Shown one piece after another: positions 25,201 through 33,701 of a DNA stretch of 64,000 nucleotides (positions are counted from its first letter, which is position 1; the number at the start of each line of letters is the position of its first letter). The notes beneath the pieces are model-generated. The model was not told the DNA's origin and made no database searches. It saw only the letters and a program-made list of their open reading frames with translations. Source of the stretch: UBA5796 sp040752455 (GTDB taxonomy: Bacteria > Chloroflexota > Anaerolineae > Anaerolineales > Villigracilaceae); NCBI GenBank assembly GCA_049324115.1, contig JBMOMN010000009.1, positions 310,001 through 374,000 of the forward strand, given 5' to 3'. Both the position numbers and the translations under genes were made by a program.

Positions 25201-26640
25201 ATGATGACAAGCCTGCCCCCTCCTCCTACCCCGTCGTTGCGTGTGCGCACCTGGCATCTTTTCAGGCGGTTGATGCCGCCCGTCTCACGGGAGCGGCGGG
25301 CCGAGGTGCAGGTCCAGCTCCGGGAGGCTTCCAGCCCGAGCTTCGACTTTTTCCTGCTGGTGGTGCTTTCGAGCGTGATCGCGACCTTCGGCCTGCTGAC
25401 CGATTCGGCGGCGGTCATCATCGGGGCCATGCTGGTCGCCCCGTTGATGTCGCCCATCATCGGGCTGGGATTGGGGTCCCTGACCGGCGACGGCCGGCTG
25501 CTCCGGGACGCGGCCATTTCGCTGTTGCGCGGCGCGGCGCTGGCCATCCTGATCTCGGCCCTGCTGACCCTGGGCAACCGCTTCCTGCCATTCGTGGCCT
25601 TGCAGGAACTCCCCAGCGAGGTGCTGGCGCGTACCCGTCCCAGCCCAATTGACTTGATGATCGCCCTGGCTGGCGGGATGGCAGCGGCTTATGCCCTGGC
25701 CCAGCCCCAGATTTCGGCTGCGCTGCCGGGCGTGGCGATTGCCACCGCGCTGATGCCGCCCCTGTGTACCGTCGGGGTGGGGATCGCCATGCAGCGCGGG
25801 GACGTGAGCGGCGGCGCGTTGCTGTTGTTCATCACCAACGCCGTGACGATTGCCTTCTCCGGCACGCTGATCTTCTTCCTGCTCGGGTTCAGCCCCAAAC
25901 TCGAAGCGGGGCGGCGCGTGCCGCGCAGCCTGGTGTATTCCGCTTTCTTCACGGCGGTCCTGCTCGTGCCGCTGGCTTATTACAGCGCCCAGTTCGTTGG
26001 CCAGGCCAGGGAAAGGTTGACGATCAACGAGGTGGTTCGGGAAGAAGTGGAGCTTTTCGAGGCGGAATTGGCCGGGCTGAACATTCTCTACAACGGCGAA
26101 ACCCTCGACCTGACCCTGACCGTCCGCACGGCGCGCTCGCTGTCGCACGAAGATGTGGTCGAATTGCAAAAAAGTATCGCCCTGCGCTTGCAGCGTCCGG
26201 TGGCGGTGGTGGTCAACCAGATCGTGGCCGCCCAGTTGAACCCGCTCGTGCCGCCCACGTTCACGATCACGCCCACGCCGACCACCACACCCACGCCGGT
26301 CACGCTGACTCCCACCCCCACCTACACGATCACGCCCAGCCTGACCCCTTCGCGCACGCCCACCCTCACTGCGACGAACACCCTCACCCCCTCGCCGACC
26401 CCGTCCCTGGCGCGGGTCTGGAACACCGGCGGGCGGGGCGTCAAACTGCGCCAGTCGCCCAACGGCCCGGTCATCGGCACGTTGCAGGAGGGGAGTTACG
26501 TCCAGGTGTTGTACGGCTCCGAGGTCGCCGGGGGCCTGGTCTGGCTGGAGGTGGTGGACGGCGAAGGCCGCCACGGCTGGATGCCGCAGATCTACCTGAC
26601 GGTGGTGACGCTGACGCCTTCGGCGACGGCTGGGCAGTGA
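25201..26640 (+). CDS. DUF389 membrane protein with C-terminal SH3 domain
   Basis: This 479-residue protein has six or so membrane helices (residues 50-270) of the DUF389 family, including LTDSAAVIIGAMLVAPLMSPIIGLG and GVAIATALMPPLCTVGVGIA. An outer segment (280-345) is followed by a Thr/Pro linker (TPTPTTTPTPVTLTPTPT) of the cell-wall-spanning type. The protein ends in a bacterial SH3 domain (VWNTGGRGVKLRQSPNGPVIGTLQEGSYVQVL, about 395-465), which commonly binds wall peptides. This fusion places an envelope-sensing end on a membrane protein of unknown function. AAAGGA precedes the start. Confidence 0.88.
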   Translation: MMTSLPPPPTPSLRVRTWHLFRRLMPPVSRERRAEVQVQLREASSPSFDFFLLVVLSSVIATFGLLTDSAAVIIGAMLVAPLMSPIIGLGLGSLTGDGRLLRDAAISLLRGAALAILISALLTLGNRFLPFVALQELPSEVLARTRPSPIDLMIALAGGMAAAYALAQPQISAALPGVAIATALMPPLCTVGVGIAMQRGDVSGGALLLFITNAVTIAFSGTLIFFLLGFSPKLEAGRRVPRSLVYSAFFTAVLLVPLAYYSAQFVGQARERLTINEVVREEVELFEAELAGLNILYNGETLDLTLTVRTARSLSHEDVVELQKSIALRLQRPVAVVVNQIVAAQLNPLVPPTFTITPTPTTTPTPVTLTPTPTYTITPSLTPSRTPTLTATNTLTPSPTPSLARVWNTGGRGVKLRQSPNGPVIGTLQEGSYVQVLYGSEVAGGLVWLEVVDGEGRHGWMPQIYLTVVTLTPSATAGQ

Positions 26641-26838
26641 ACTTTTCTGCTTCTAACGGAATTTGTGGTTTAGGCCGAGATGTTTGCGCTCCAAAGCCTG
26701 CACACCCGTCATTTCATCCAAACTCTCCGTGCGCTGTCCCTGTTTGGCTCCTGCGGGCGCTTTTTTGTATACATCGTTAATGTCTGCGACTTTTTCGTCG
26801 AAGCCTTCTTCATTAAGCCGGTGTCAACCAGTAGCGGC

Positions 26839-27456
26839 TCAATTGGAGCAACTGCCTGCATCTCCTGGCATTTGTTCAATCAAGCCGGAGCTATGCAAAT
26901 TCTGGTGAACTGCCGCAAATCCGGAACCCGAAGACAACTCTTTCCCAACGATCATTGCCGGATCGGCATCACGAAAACTCACTCCCTGTTGGGTTTCCAA
27001 ATAGATCGCCGTTTCCAAAGCCTGTTGCGGAAACCAAAAAGCGTTGACATATTTGGCCGCGAGCAGCAATTCATCCAGGCTGGCATTCTGGGAGGCCATC
27101 AATTCCAACAGGCCCAGCATTGCCATGCCGTGATTACAATCAGGGAAAAGGGTCGGGTTGTCACAACAAGGGCGGTATATCAAAGCCGCAGCTTCCTCGA
27201 CCAGGGCTTGCTGATGAGGATCGAGAGTAATCAACGGCTGGCTGGCAAATAAATCTCCAACCGGTTTGCTCCCCAATGTCCAGCCACCGGTGGAGGCGAA
27301 ACGTTCGATATTTCCCTCGCTGTATAGGGTAATCGGTCCATTGGTCAATATTGGATTTCTATTCACGAGGCCAACTGCCCAGAAGAAATTAAGCAGGAAA
27401 TAGGCATTCTCAGCGGAGATGATGATTGGAATTATGCTTATCGGAGAGACACGCAA
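26839..27456 (-). CDS. Cys/His-motif protein of unknown function, possibly N-truncated
   Basis: This 205-residue protein has a striking conserved-looking segment (YRPCCDNPTLFPDCNHGMAM, then LGLLELMASQ) rich in Cys, His and Met, which may bind copper or another metal (inference). Helices follow (ASLDELLLAAKYVNAFWFPQQAL). The N-terminus starts abruptly with a TTG codon, no signal and no good RBS, so part may be lost. It borders the respiratory island, diverging from the Rieske gene. Its family name is not known to me. Confidence 0.6.
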   Translation of the reverse strand: MRVSPISIIPIIISAENAYFLLNFFWAVGLVNRNPILTNGPITLYSEGNIERFASTGGWTLGSKPVGDLFASQPLITLDPHQQALVEEAAALIYRPCCDNPTLFPDCNHGMAMLGLLELMASQNASLDELLLAAKYVNAFWFPQQALETAIYLETQQGVSFRDADPAMIVGKELSSGSGFAAVHQNLHSSGLIEQMPGDAGSCSN

Positions 27457-27678
27457 AGTCTGACCAGTGCCCCCATGCCGGACGTAAGATTAGCGAGCAA
27501 AATGGCTTATTCTTCGCCGCGCAACCTGGCGCATGACAATGTCAATCTCGGTGGATATATTTGTATAAAGCCTGCCAAAAGATGATGACAATGTCCCGAT
27601 TACAACCTGTTCCATGTCTATCAGGCACCGGTGTAGCTGGAATGTCCGGTCTTTATTTCGGAGCGGAAAGGAGTCAAA

Positions 27679-28185
27679 ATGTCCGCGGCCGGAAATAAAC
27701 GTCTCAGCCGGAGGGCTTTTGTCAAATTGGCAACAGCCTTCACCGGCACGCTGGTAAGCGCCGTCCTGGGCCTGCCTGTGATCGGTTTCCTGCTCTCCCC
27801 GGCTCTCAGAAAAGAGGCAGGGGATAATGATCCCATTTCGCTGGGGCCGCTGGAAAATTATTCCCCCGGTATCCCGACCTATTTCAGTATCACGCGCACG
27901 AAAGTCAATGGATGGGAGCGCACGGCGAAAGTCATCGGCATGTACGTCCTGCGCCAGGAAGACGGCAGTGTGCGCGTCTTTTCCGACATCTGCACCCACC
28001 TGGGCTGCCTGGTGACCTGGCACCCGGATATCCGGGAATACGTCAGCCCTTGCCACGACGGGCATTTCGATATCGAAGGTTCCGTGACCAAAGGCCCGCC
28101 GCCCCGTCCGCTGGATGAATTCCAGACGAAAATCGAAGACGGGATTCTACACGTCATCCCTCCCGCCTTCCAACGCCGGGTATAA
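27679..28185 (+). CDS. Rieske iron-sulfur protein
   Basis: This 168-residue Tat substrate (SRRAFVKLATA plus a hydrophobic helix to residue 42) carries a [2Fe-2S] Rieske domain that would pass electrons from quinol to a periplasmic acceptor. Box I is CTHLGC (105-110). Box II reads SPCHDGHF (123-130), so the first Cys ligand of the usual CPCH box is Ser. AAGGAG precedes the ATG. The typical GPPPRPLD loop follows. No cytochrome b is seen nearby; it heads the respiratory island and could feed the cupredoxin and cytochrome c. A hairpin overlaps the stop. Confidence 0.9.
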   Translation: MSAAGNKRLSRRAFVKLATAFTGTLVSAVLGLPVIGFLLSPALRKEAGDNDPISLGPLENYSPGIPTYFSITRTKVNGWERTAKVIGMYVLRQEDGSVRVFSDICTHLGCLVTWHPDIREYVSPCHDGHFDIEGSVTKGPPPRPLDEFQTKIEDGILHVIPPAFQRRV

Positions 28186-28235
28186 ACCCCGCGCCATTCT
28201 GCTGTGATTTGCCATAAGCATAATGGCGCGGGGTT
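28185..28235 (+). terminator. Hairpin terminator after Rieske gene
   Basis: Perfect 14-base arms (AACCCCGCGCCATT at 28185-28198 and its inverse at 28222-28235) begin at the final bases of the Rieske gene. The right arm is followed by ATTAAATT, a weak U-run. Confidence 0.7.
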
Positions 28236-28244
28236 ATTAAATTG

Positions 28245-28277
28245 GAGGACCCAACAGGCTCCATCCGTTGGGTCCTC
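28245..28277. promoter_or_regulatory. Second hairpin, GAGGACCCAAC type
   Basis: Eleven-base perfect arms at 28245-28255 and 28267-28277 lie just after the terminator and before an AGGAGGGAG sequence with an ATG at 28294. The look is that of a leader attenuator or riboregulator whose gene has been lost. Confidence 0.45.
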
Positions 28278-28374
28278 AAGAGGAGGGAGATGTATGAAAA
28301 AAGCTCGTCACAAAAAATCATCGTTGCATGTGACTGTAGAAGTGTCCGCCATTGGCGCGGCCCGTGCAGGAACT

Positions 28375-28878
28375 TTACTTCAGCTCCCACTCAAGGATGC
28401 GGGAAGGCGCGTCCACATTGACGATGGTCAATGTTATCTTTGTCGCTCCTTCGAGGAGCGACTTGCCTTCACTCGTCGCAGGGAAGATCAGCTTGCCCGT
28501 CACGTGGTGACCGCCGCGCGGCGCGTCCCATAGGGTAGCTTGAACGCTAATGCCTGCATCGGTGGTGAGGGTGGCAAGTGTGGCGAGGTCCATGCCCAAG
28601 TCAACCGAGTGAGTATCCATCACCACCTCGAACTCCAGTTGCTCAGAGGGATTGTTCAGATTCAGGGGAGTGACTTCGACGATGATCGCGCCTTGCTGGT
28701 CAATGCGAGTCTGGCCGCCTGCCTCGGCTTGAGGAGGCTCTCCCGAATCGGCCTCGGGACTTTGTGTCGAAACGGGAGCAGGCGCAGGTCCGGGTTGCCC
28801 CGTGCCGGACTGGGCTGGGGCGCAGGCGGCCAGGACGAGGGTCAGAGTTATAAAAAGGGGGAGGATCAATCGTCTCAT
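28375..28878 (-). CDS. Putative metal-associated lipoprotein
   Basis: This 167-residue lipoprotein has the lipobox LVLAAC at residues 14-19. A low-complexity Pro/Ala/Glu stretch is followed by one beta-rich domain with VVMDTHSVDLGMDLATLATL and DAPRGGHHVTGKLIFPA, where His and Met residues suggest metal contact. Its ATG overlaps the stop of the upstream membrane gene (ATGA type), so the two are translated together. No family name is safe. Confidence 0.7.
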   Translation of the reverse strand: MRRLILPLFITLTLVLAACAPAQSGTGQPGPAPAPVSTQSPEADSGEPPQAEAGGQTRIDQQGAIIVEVTPLNLNNPSEQLEFEVVMDTHSVDLGMDLATLATLTTDAGISVQATLWDAPRGGHHVTGKLIFPATSEGKSLLEGATKITLTIVNVDAPSRILEWELK

Positions 28879-29363
28879 TCTGTCTCCAAAAGGGGCTGGA
28901 ATTTTTGAACGGGTTGCAGTTTCTGGCGCTCGCGATAGAGCACGACCAGCATGAGGATGATGCCGATGATCTCGGTGCCGAGGCCGATCAGCATGAATGG
29001 GCGCTGGTAGCGGGTGAGGAATGTGGCCGCGGCGCTCAGGCCGAGGATGGGCAGAACGTCGGTGACGTGATGGAGGCAGCAGGCAACCATGGCGGTGACG
29101 GAGGTGCCGCCGCTCGTCCCCATCATCGCACCCGTATGGCCCGCGCTCGCGGTTGGGACGAACAAGCGAAAACGCAGGATGGAATAGAGCGCAGCCTGGA
29201 TCCCAAAGGCAGTCCAGATCGGTACGACGTACCAGCGGTTGAGTGCAAACTGGCTGGCGGCGTAATCCCAGCCTTGCGCCCAGGCGAGAATGCCAAAATA
29301 GACTCCCGCGATGAGCGAGGAGCCGAGCAGGAAAGCGGTAAATGGAATGAAATAACGTTTCAC
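28875..29363 (-). CDS. Four-helix membrane protein with CCLHH motif
   Basis: This 162-residue integral membrane protein has helices at about 6-28, 46-65, 82-108 and 118-141. The third contains TSGGTSVTAMVACCLHHVTDVLPILGLSAAA: the CCLHH set within a helix suggests metal (copper) handling, as in other metal-related membrane proteins. It is the first gene of the pair with the lipoprotein and diverges from coxB. GGAGACG-like bases lie before its start. Its function is unknown; copper delivery to the oxidase is an inference. Confidence 0.65.
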   Translation of the reverse strand: MKRYFIPFTAFLLGSSLIAGVYFGILAWAQGWDYAASQFALNRWYVVPIWTAFGIQAALYSILRFRLFVPTASAGHTGAMMGTSGGTSVTAMVACCLHHVTDVLPILGLSAAATFLTRYQRPFMLIGLGTEIIGIILMLVVLYRERQKLQPVQKFQPLLETE

Positions 29364-29435
29364 GATAACGTCTCCTTTTGGCTCATAATATTCTTTATTC
29401 CGCTGCGCGTCTTGCGCCGATTTGCGCTTTTAGTG

Positions 29436-29524
29436 ATAGGCACTTTGGCTTACACAAGATTTCACGCATTCCGGCAGGCGCTCGAAATCCAATCATCTGC
29501 AAGCCTATAAGCCAAATTGCCTAT
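29436..29524. promoter_or_regulatory. Inverted repeat in divergent promoter region
   Basis: Arms ATAGGCACTTTGGCTTA (29436-29452) and TAAGCCAAATTGCCTAT (29508-29524) are inverse with one mismatch across 55 bases. They lie between the CCLHH membrane gene (minus) and coxB (plus), a good site for a shared regulator or looped operator. The rest of 29364-29627 holds no gene. Confidence 0.5.
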
Positions 29525-29627
29525 AACCCCACCCGCAAAATTACGCTGGCAGGGATGGGGAAATTTGCTTATATTGCTTACCATAATTATCTAATTTGGA
29601 AGCGAAGAAACGAGTAGAGACACTTCT

Positions 29628-30356
29628 ATGAAACGGCATTTCCTGTATGCAGGCTTGTTTTGGATAGTCCTGACGGTCATTGGCGAGTACGCCGCGCTGA
29701 ATGCCAATTTCCTTCCCGCCGGGTTTGCGGCGGAAGCCGTTATCGTTGACGACGCCTTCCGCCTGCTCATGCTGTTGGGGACGCCGGTCTTCACCTTCGT
29801 GTTGGCGGCGCTGATCTACAGCGTGTTCGCCTTCCGCGCCCGCGGCAACATGGTGGAGGACGGCGCGCCGATCCACACCAGCCGCCCGATGACGTGGTTG
29901 TGGCTGGCGGTCACCTCCGGCCTGGCCGTTTTCGTGATCTTCAACCCCGGCTTGAAGGGGTTGGCCGAACTCAACGCCAATCCGAACGCCGACCTGGTGA
30001 TCCAGGTGGAGGCCCTCAAGTGGGCCTGGAAGTTCACCTACCCGGATTACAACGTTACCATCGAGGACGCCTCCGAACTGGTCCTGCCGGTGAACCGGCG
30101 CGTGAAGTTCGAAATAAGATCAGCAGATGTGATCCATGCCTTCTGGATACCCGCCTTCCGCATGAAGGTGGATGCCATGCCGGGGCAGACGAATGTCCTG
30201 TATATCACGCCCAACCAGTTGAGCGCATCATCTGAAGGCGATTTCAACCTGCGCCTCCAGTGCGCGGAATTGTGCGGCACCGGCCACGCGCGGATGCGGG
30301 CGGAAGTCCGTGTCGTGGAGCAAGCCGAGTTCGAGGCATGGCTGGCCGGTCAATGA
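29628..30356 (+). CDS. coxB: Cytochrome c oxidase subunit II
   Basis: This 242-residue subunit receives electrons at the CuA centre. It has two membrane helices (residues 5-25 and 42-68) plus a further hydrophobic segment near 85-100 (WLWLAVTSGLAVFVIF), then a cupredoxin domain. SADVIHAFWIPAFRMKVDAMPG gives the first His ligand, and CAELCGTGHARM holds both Cys, the Glu, the second His and the Met. KWAWKFTYPDY is the aromatic patch for electron entry. It leads the coxB-A-D-C block. Confidence 0.94.
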   Translation: MKRHFLYAGLFWIVLTVIGEYAALNANFLPAGFAAEAVIVDDAFRLLMLLGTPVFTFVLAALIYSVFAFRARGNMVEDGAPIHTSRPMTWLWLAVTSGLAVFVIFNPGLKGLAELNANPNADLVIQVEALKWAWKFTYPDYNVTIEDASELVLPVNRRVKFEIRSADVIHAFWIPAFRMKVDAMPGQTNVLYITPNQLSASSEGDFNLRLQCAELCGTGHARMRAEVRVVEQAEFEAWLAGQ

Positions 30357-30408
30357 GCCGCGCGCCGCGATCAAAGATCAAGATGCAGAATCAGGAGAGA
30401 GCATTGCT

Positions 30409-32226
30409 ATGAAATCCATCTTGAAAGGCTTTTTATGGGCCACGATTGGATTTGGGATAGGGACCGGAACGTTGGCGCTCATCCGCTTTCTGTCGGGACT
30501 GACGCTCTGGAGCCTTGAGCCGGCCATTTTCGTTGGCTACATCTTTGGATTGATCGGCTGGCTGCTGGGCGTGGGGGTATGGGATTACTGGGCGCGCGGC
30601 TGGTTTGGACTGCCGCTGAAAAAATACGAAGCAACCGGCTGGCAGCGGTATTTCAGTTTCAACATGGATCATAAAGTTATCGGTTTGCAGTATTTGGCAA
30701 CTTTCCTGTTCTTGTTGCTGCTCGGTGGCCTGTTTGCAATGGTGATGCGTCTCGAACTGATGAGCCCGGGGCGTGATTTTATTGACCCGGCAACCTACAA
30801 CCAGATCATGAGCCTGCACGGCATGGTCATGATCGCCGTAGCGGTGACCGCTGTGGTGGGCGCGTTCGGCAACTACGTCGTGCCACTGATGATCGGCGCG
30901 GATGACATGGCCTTCCCGCGCTTGAACGCCCTGAGTTACTGGATCACCCCGATGGTGCTGATCCTGCTGCTGCTCTCGCCGCTTTTCGGCGGCTGGGACA
31001 GCGGCTGGACCGCGTATCCGCCGCTCAGCGTTACGAACCGGACCGGCCAGCTCTTCTACAACCTGGCTTTCATGACTCTGGGGCTGTCGTCCATCATCGG
31101 GGCAGTGAATTTCCTGACCACCGTCCTGACCAAACGCGCCCGAGGCATGACCTGGGGGCGGCTGCCCATTTTTGTCTGGTCCATCATTGCCACCGCCATC
31201 CTGTCCCTGCTGGCGACCAACTTCATTTTCGTCGTCCTCCTGCTGGCTACCCTGGAACGCATCGCCGGATTCGGATTCTTCGACCCGGCGGGGGGCGGCA
31301 ACCCGATCCTGTACCAGCATCTCTTCTGGTTCTACTCACACCCGGCGGTTTACGTGATGGCCATGCCCGGCCTGGGTGTGGCGCTGGAAGTGATCGCCCA
31401 CTTCTCGCGCAAGCCGCTCTTCGCCTACAAGTGGGCGGTGGCTGGATTCCTCGGCATCGCTGCGTTGAGTTTCACCGTGTGGGCGCACCACATGTTCACG
31501 ACCGGGATGCCGGAAAGCGCGGTCGCGTTCATGGTCACGACCGAACTGATCTCCATCCCAACCGGCTTCATCTTCCTCTCAGCGCTGGGCACTATCTGGC
31601 AGGGAAGGATGCGCCTCAATACGCCGATGCTGTTCGGGCTGGGCGTGGTCTTCAACTTTCTCATCGGCGGCATCACGGGCATCTTCCTGGCCGATGTGCC
31701 TACAGACATTCAATTGCAGGACACCTTCTGGGTGGTAGCGCATTTCCATTACACCATCGTCAGCACACAGATCTTTGGCCTGGTGGCGGCAATTTACTAT
31801 TGGTTCCCCAAATTTGCGGGGCGCATGTACAGCGAGCGGCTCGGCAAGATCCACTTCTGGTGGATGTTCGTGACGTTCAATACCACGTTCCTGCCCATGT
31901 TCTGGCTGGGGATCAATGGCATGAACCGCCGCGTGGCTCAATACCCGGCGCCATTGGGTCCGCTCAATATGTGGGTCAGCCTAAATGCTTTTGTACTCGG
32001 CGCGAGTTTTCTATTCTTTGTCATCCTGTTGGCGCTTGCGTGGGCGCGCGGACGGCAGGCTGAATCCAACCCGTGGTCGGCGCATACGCTGGAATGGCAG
32101 ACCGCTTCGCCCCCGCCGCACGAAAATTTTCCACGCGAACCTCGAGTCGTGGGCGGCCCCTATGATTACGGCGTCGCCGGCGCCAGGCACGCCGTCGTAC
32201 CCGCTGTGGACGGCGGCAATGACTGA
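30409..32226 (+). CDS. coxA: Cytochrome c oxidase subunit I, A2-like
   Basis: This 605-residue catalytic subunit reduces O2 to water and pumps protons. Haem and copper ligands are in place: His137 (MSLHGMVM), His311 and Tyr315 (WFYSHPAVYV), His360/His361 (VWAHHMF), and the haem pair in VAHFHYT. Helix VI has YSHP rather than HPEVY, the mark of A2-type haem-copper oxidases, which lack the helix-VI Glu. An N-terminal extension of about 85 residues with two extra helices precedes the core. AGGAGAGAG precedes the ATG at 30409; the upstream in-frame sequence overlaps coxB and is not used. Confidence 0.95.
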   Translation: MKSILKGFLWATIGFGIGTGTLALIRFLSGLTLWSLEPAIFVGYIFGLIGWLLGVGVWDYWARGWFGLPLKKYEATGWQRYFSFNMDHKVIGLQYLATFLFLLLLGGLFAMVMRLELMSPGRDFIDPATYNQIMSLHGMVMIAVAVTAVVGAFGNYVVPLMIGADDMAFPRLNALSYWITPMVLILLLLSPLFGGWDSGWTAYPPLSVTNRTGQLFYNLAFMTLGLSSIIGAVNFLTTVLTKRARGMTWGRLPIFVWSIIATAILSLLATNFIFVVLLLATLERIAGFGFFDPAGGGNPILYQHLFWFYSHPAVYVMAMPGLGVALEVIAHFSRKPLFAYKWAVAGFLGIAALSFTVWAHHMFTTGMPESAVAFMVTTELISIPTGFIFLSALGTIWQGRMRLNTPMLFGLGVVFNFLIGGITGIFLADVPTDIQLQDTFWVVAHFHYTIVSTQIFGLVAAIYYWFPKFAGRMYSERLGKIHFWWMFVTFNTTFLPMFWLGINGMNRRVAQYPAPLGPLNMWVSLNAFVLGASFLFFVILLALAWARGRQAESNPWSAHTLEWQTASPPPHENFPREPRVVGGPYDYGVAGARHAVVPAVDGGND

Positions 32227-32256
32227 CAACCCGAATGGATCAAAAGGAATTCCGAT

Positions 32257-32469
32257 ATGACCTCTTCCACTCAAAGAGATCGAAAACGAACCGGTTGGCT
32301 GGTGATCGCTGGTCTTGCTGCGCTGACGGCAGCCGAGTTCTGGCTCAGTTCAGTAGTACGCCCTGCTCTGCCTTATCTGGCCTTCACCGCTCTCCTCAAG
32401 GCGGCCCTGATCATCTACTACTTTATGCGCATCTCGCAGCTTTGGGCACGCGAGGACCAACACTCATGA
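32257..32469 (+). CDS. Cytochrome c oxidase subunit IV-like small protein
   Basis: This 70-residue membrane protein has two hydrophobic segments (GWLVIAGLAALTAAEFWL and YLAFTALLKAALIIYYFMRI), like the small prokaryotic subunit IV. Its position between subunits I and III, 30 bp after coxA and with a stop overlapping the coxC start by four bases, supports this role in assembly or stability. Confidence 0.8.
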   Translation: MTSSTQRDRKRTGWLVIAGLAALTAAEFWLSSVVRPALPYLAFTALLKAALIIYYFMRISQLWAREDQHS

Positions 32470-33029
32470 CGACCGCTGCCATCCCTCATACGCGCTACAG
32501 TCGCCTGGGCATCAACCGCATCGGGCTATGGCTGTTCATTCTCTCCGAATCTTCGATCTTCGCGGCCCTGCTCGCCGTCCGCTTTTATCTGGAAGGCACC
32601 CGCCGCCCCGAAGCGATGAACCAGACGCTCGGTCTAATCATCACTTCCATTCTTCTCCTCAGCAGTCTGACGGCTTACCTTGCTGAAACTGCGATCGCTC
32701 ACGGCGACCAGGCTGGTTTTCTCCGCAACACGCTCGCGACGCTCATTCTGGGCGCGGTCTTTTTGGCTGGCGTCGGCATCGAGTGGTCGCAGGCGTTCCG
32801 CGAATTTCCGCCGCAAACGGGATTTGGACGCGTATTCTTCGCGATGACGGGGATGCATGCTTTCCACGTCCTGACCGGGCTGCTCCTGTTCGTGATTTCA
32901 TACTTCAACGGGCGGCGTGGCGCCTATTCGGTGGAAAGTCACTGGGGTGCGGAGGCCGTCGTCAAATACTGGCATTTCGTAGATGTGGTATGGGTGTTCT
33001 TTTACCCTGCGCTATATCTCCTGTCGTAG
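32466..33029 (+). CDS. coxC: Cytochrome c oxidase subunit III
   Basis: This 187-residue subunit has five membrane helices, a short version of subunit III. Visible motifs are LWLFILSESSIFAALLAV and FFAMTGMHAFHVLTGLLLF (conserved His-Ala-x-His) and a closing VVKYWHFVDVVWVFFYPALYLL. The ATG at 32466 lies inside the stop of the small subunit (ATGA), so translation is coupled. Confidence 0.92.
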   Translation: MTTAAIPHTRYSRLGINRIGLWLFILSESSIFAALLAVRFYLEGTRRPEAMNQTLGLIITSILLLSSLTAYLAETAIAHGDQAGFLRNTLATLILGAVFLAGVGIEWSQAFREFPPQTGFGRVFFAMTGMHAFHVLTGLLLFVISYFNGRRGAYSVESHWGAEAVVKYWHFVDVVWVFFYPALYLLS

Positions 33030-33092
33030 CACCCTCCCACACTGCGTGATACACATCTATATCTATCCCACTTATTCCTTTGGAGGTACGTT

Positions 33093-33665
33093 ATGAAACG
33101 GTTTGTGTTAGTTGTCTTGCTCACAGTTCTCTCGCTGCTCGCAACTGCCTGCGGCGGAGCCAGTCCTCAGGGCGTCAGGCCCGATTCGTCCGGCACATTG
33201 ACCATCATGCAACAGGACGCCGAGGGCGGCGGTATGAATTTTTCGCCAGACATGATTGTCCTCACGGCCGGTCAGCACGTTCGCCTGATCGTGGAGAATA
33301 TGGGTCAGAAGAACCATGAGTTCATGATCGGGCGCACCGTCATTTTCAATGATGCGGGCGAACCGGATGGGTTCGAGGAAGATTTCTTTTCTCCCATTGC
33401 CGACCAGATCAACCTGGAGCTGGGCATGGGCGCCTCGCTGATCATGGACGGTCAGGTAATGGAGGGGATGGACATGAGTGGCGGCGGCATGGATGACATG
33501 CACATGGGTTGGATGGTTATGAACAATGCAGGCAGCGGCCAGTCCATCATCGAATTCACCGTGCCCGAGAGCGCGGTCGGCGAATGGGAGATGGGATGCT
33601 TCGAAGATAATGGCTCGCACTATGATGACGGAATGCACGGTAAGGTCGTGGTGGTTGAACCATAG
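33093..33665 (+). CDS. Cupredoxin-like lipoprotein
   Basis: This 190-residue lipoprotein (lipobox LLATAC) has a blue-copper-type beta fold. NMGQKNHEFMIG offers the first His and GCFEDNGSHYDDGMHGKVVV the Cys, second His and Met ligands. A Met/His-rich insert in the middle (MEGMDMSGGGMDDMHMGW) may bind extra copper. It lies 63 bp after coxC and may carry electrons from the Rieske protein or cytochrome c to the oxidase, or buffer copper. GGAGGTACGTT precedes the ATG. Confidence 0.82.
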   Translation: MKRFVLVVLLTVLSLLATACGGASPQGVRPDSSGTLTIMQQDAEGGGMNFSPDMIVLTAGQHVRLIVENMGQKNHEFMIGRTVIFNDAGEPDGFEEDFFSPIADQINLELGMGASLIMDGQVMEGMDMSGGGMDDMHMGWMVMNNAGSGQSIIEFTVPESAVGEWEMGCFEDNGSHYDDGMHGKVVVVEP

Positions 33666-33701
33666 GCAGCAACCCGCTGGCACTCGGGCAGGCTCGAAAC
33701 C

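Noticed and set aside
26641..26838. Possible small gene after the DUF389 gene
   Set aside because: No RBS or coding pattern was found; it appears to be non-coding with a weak hairpin near 26755.
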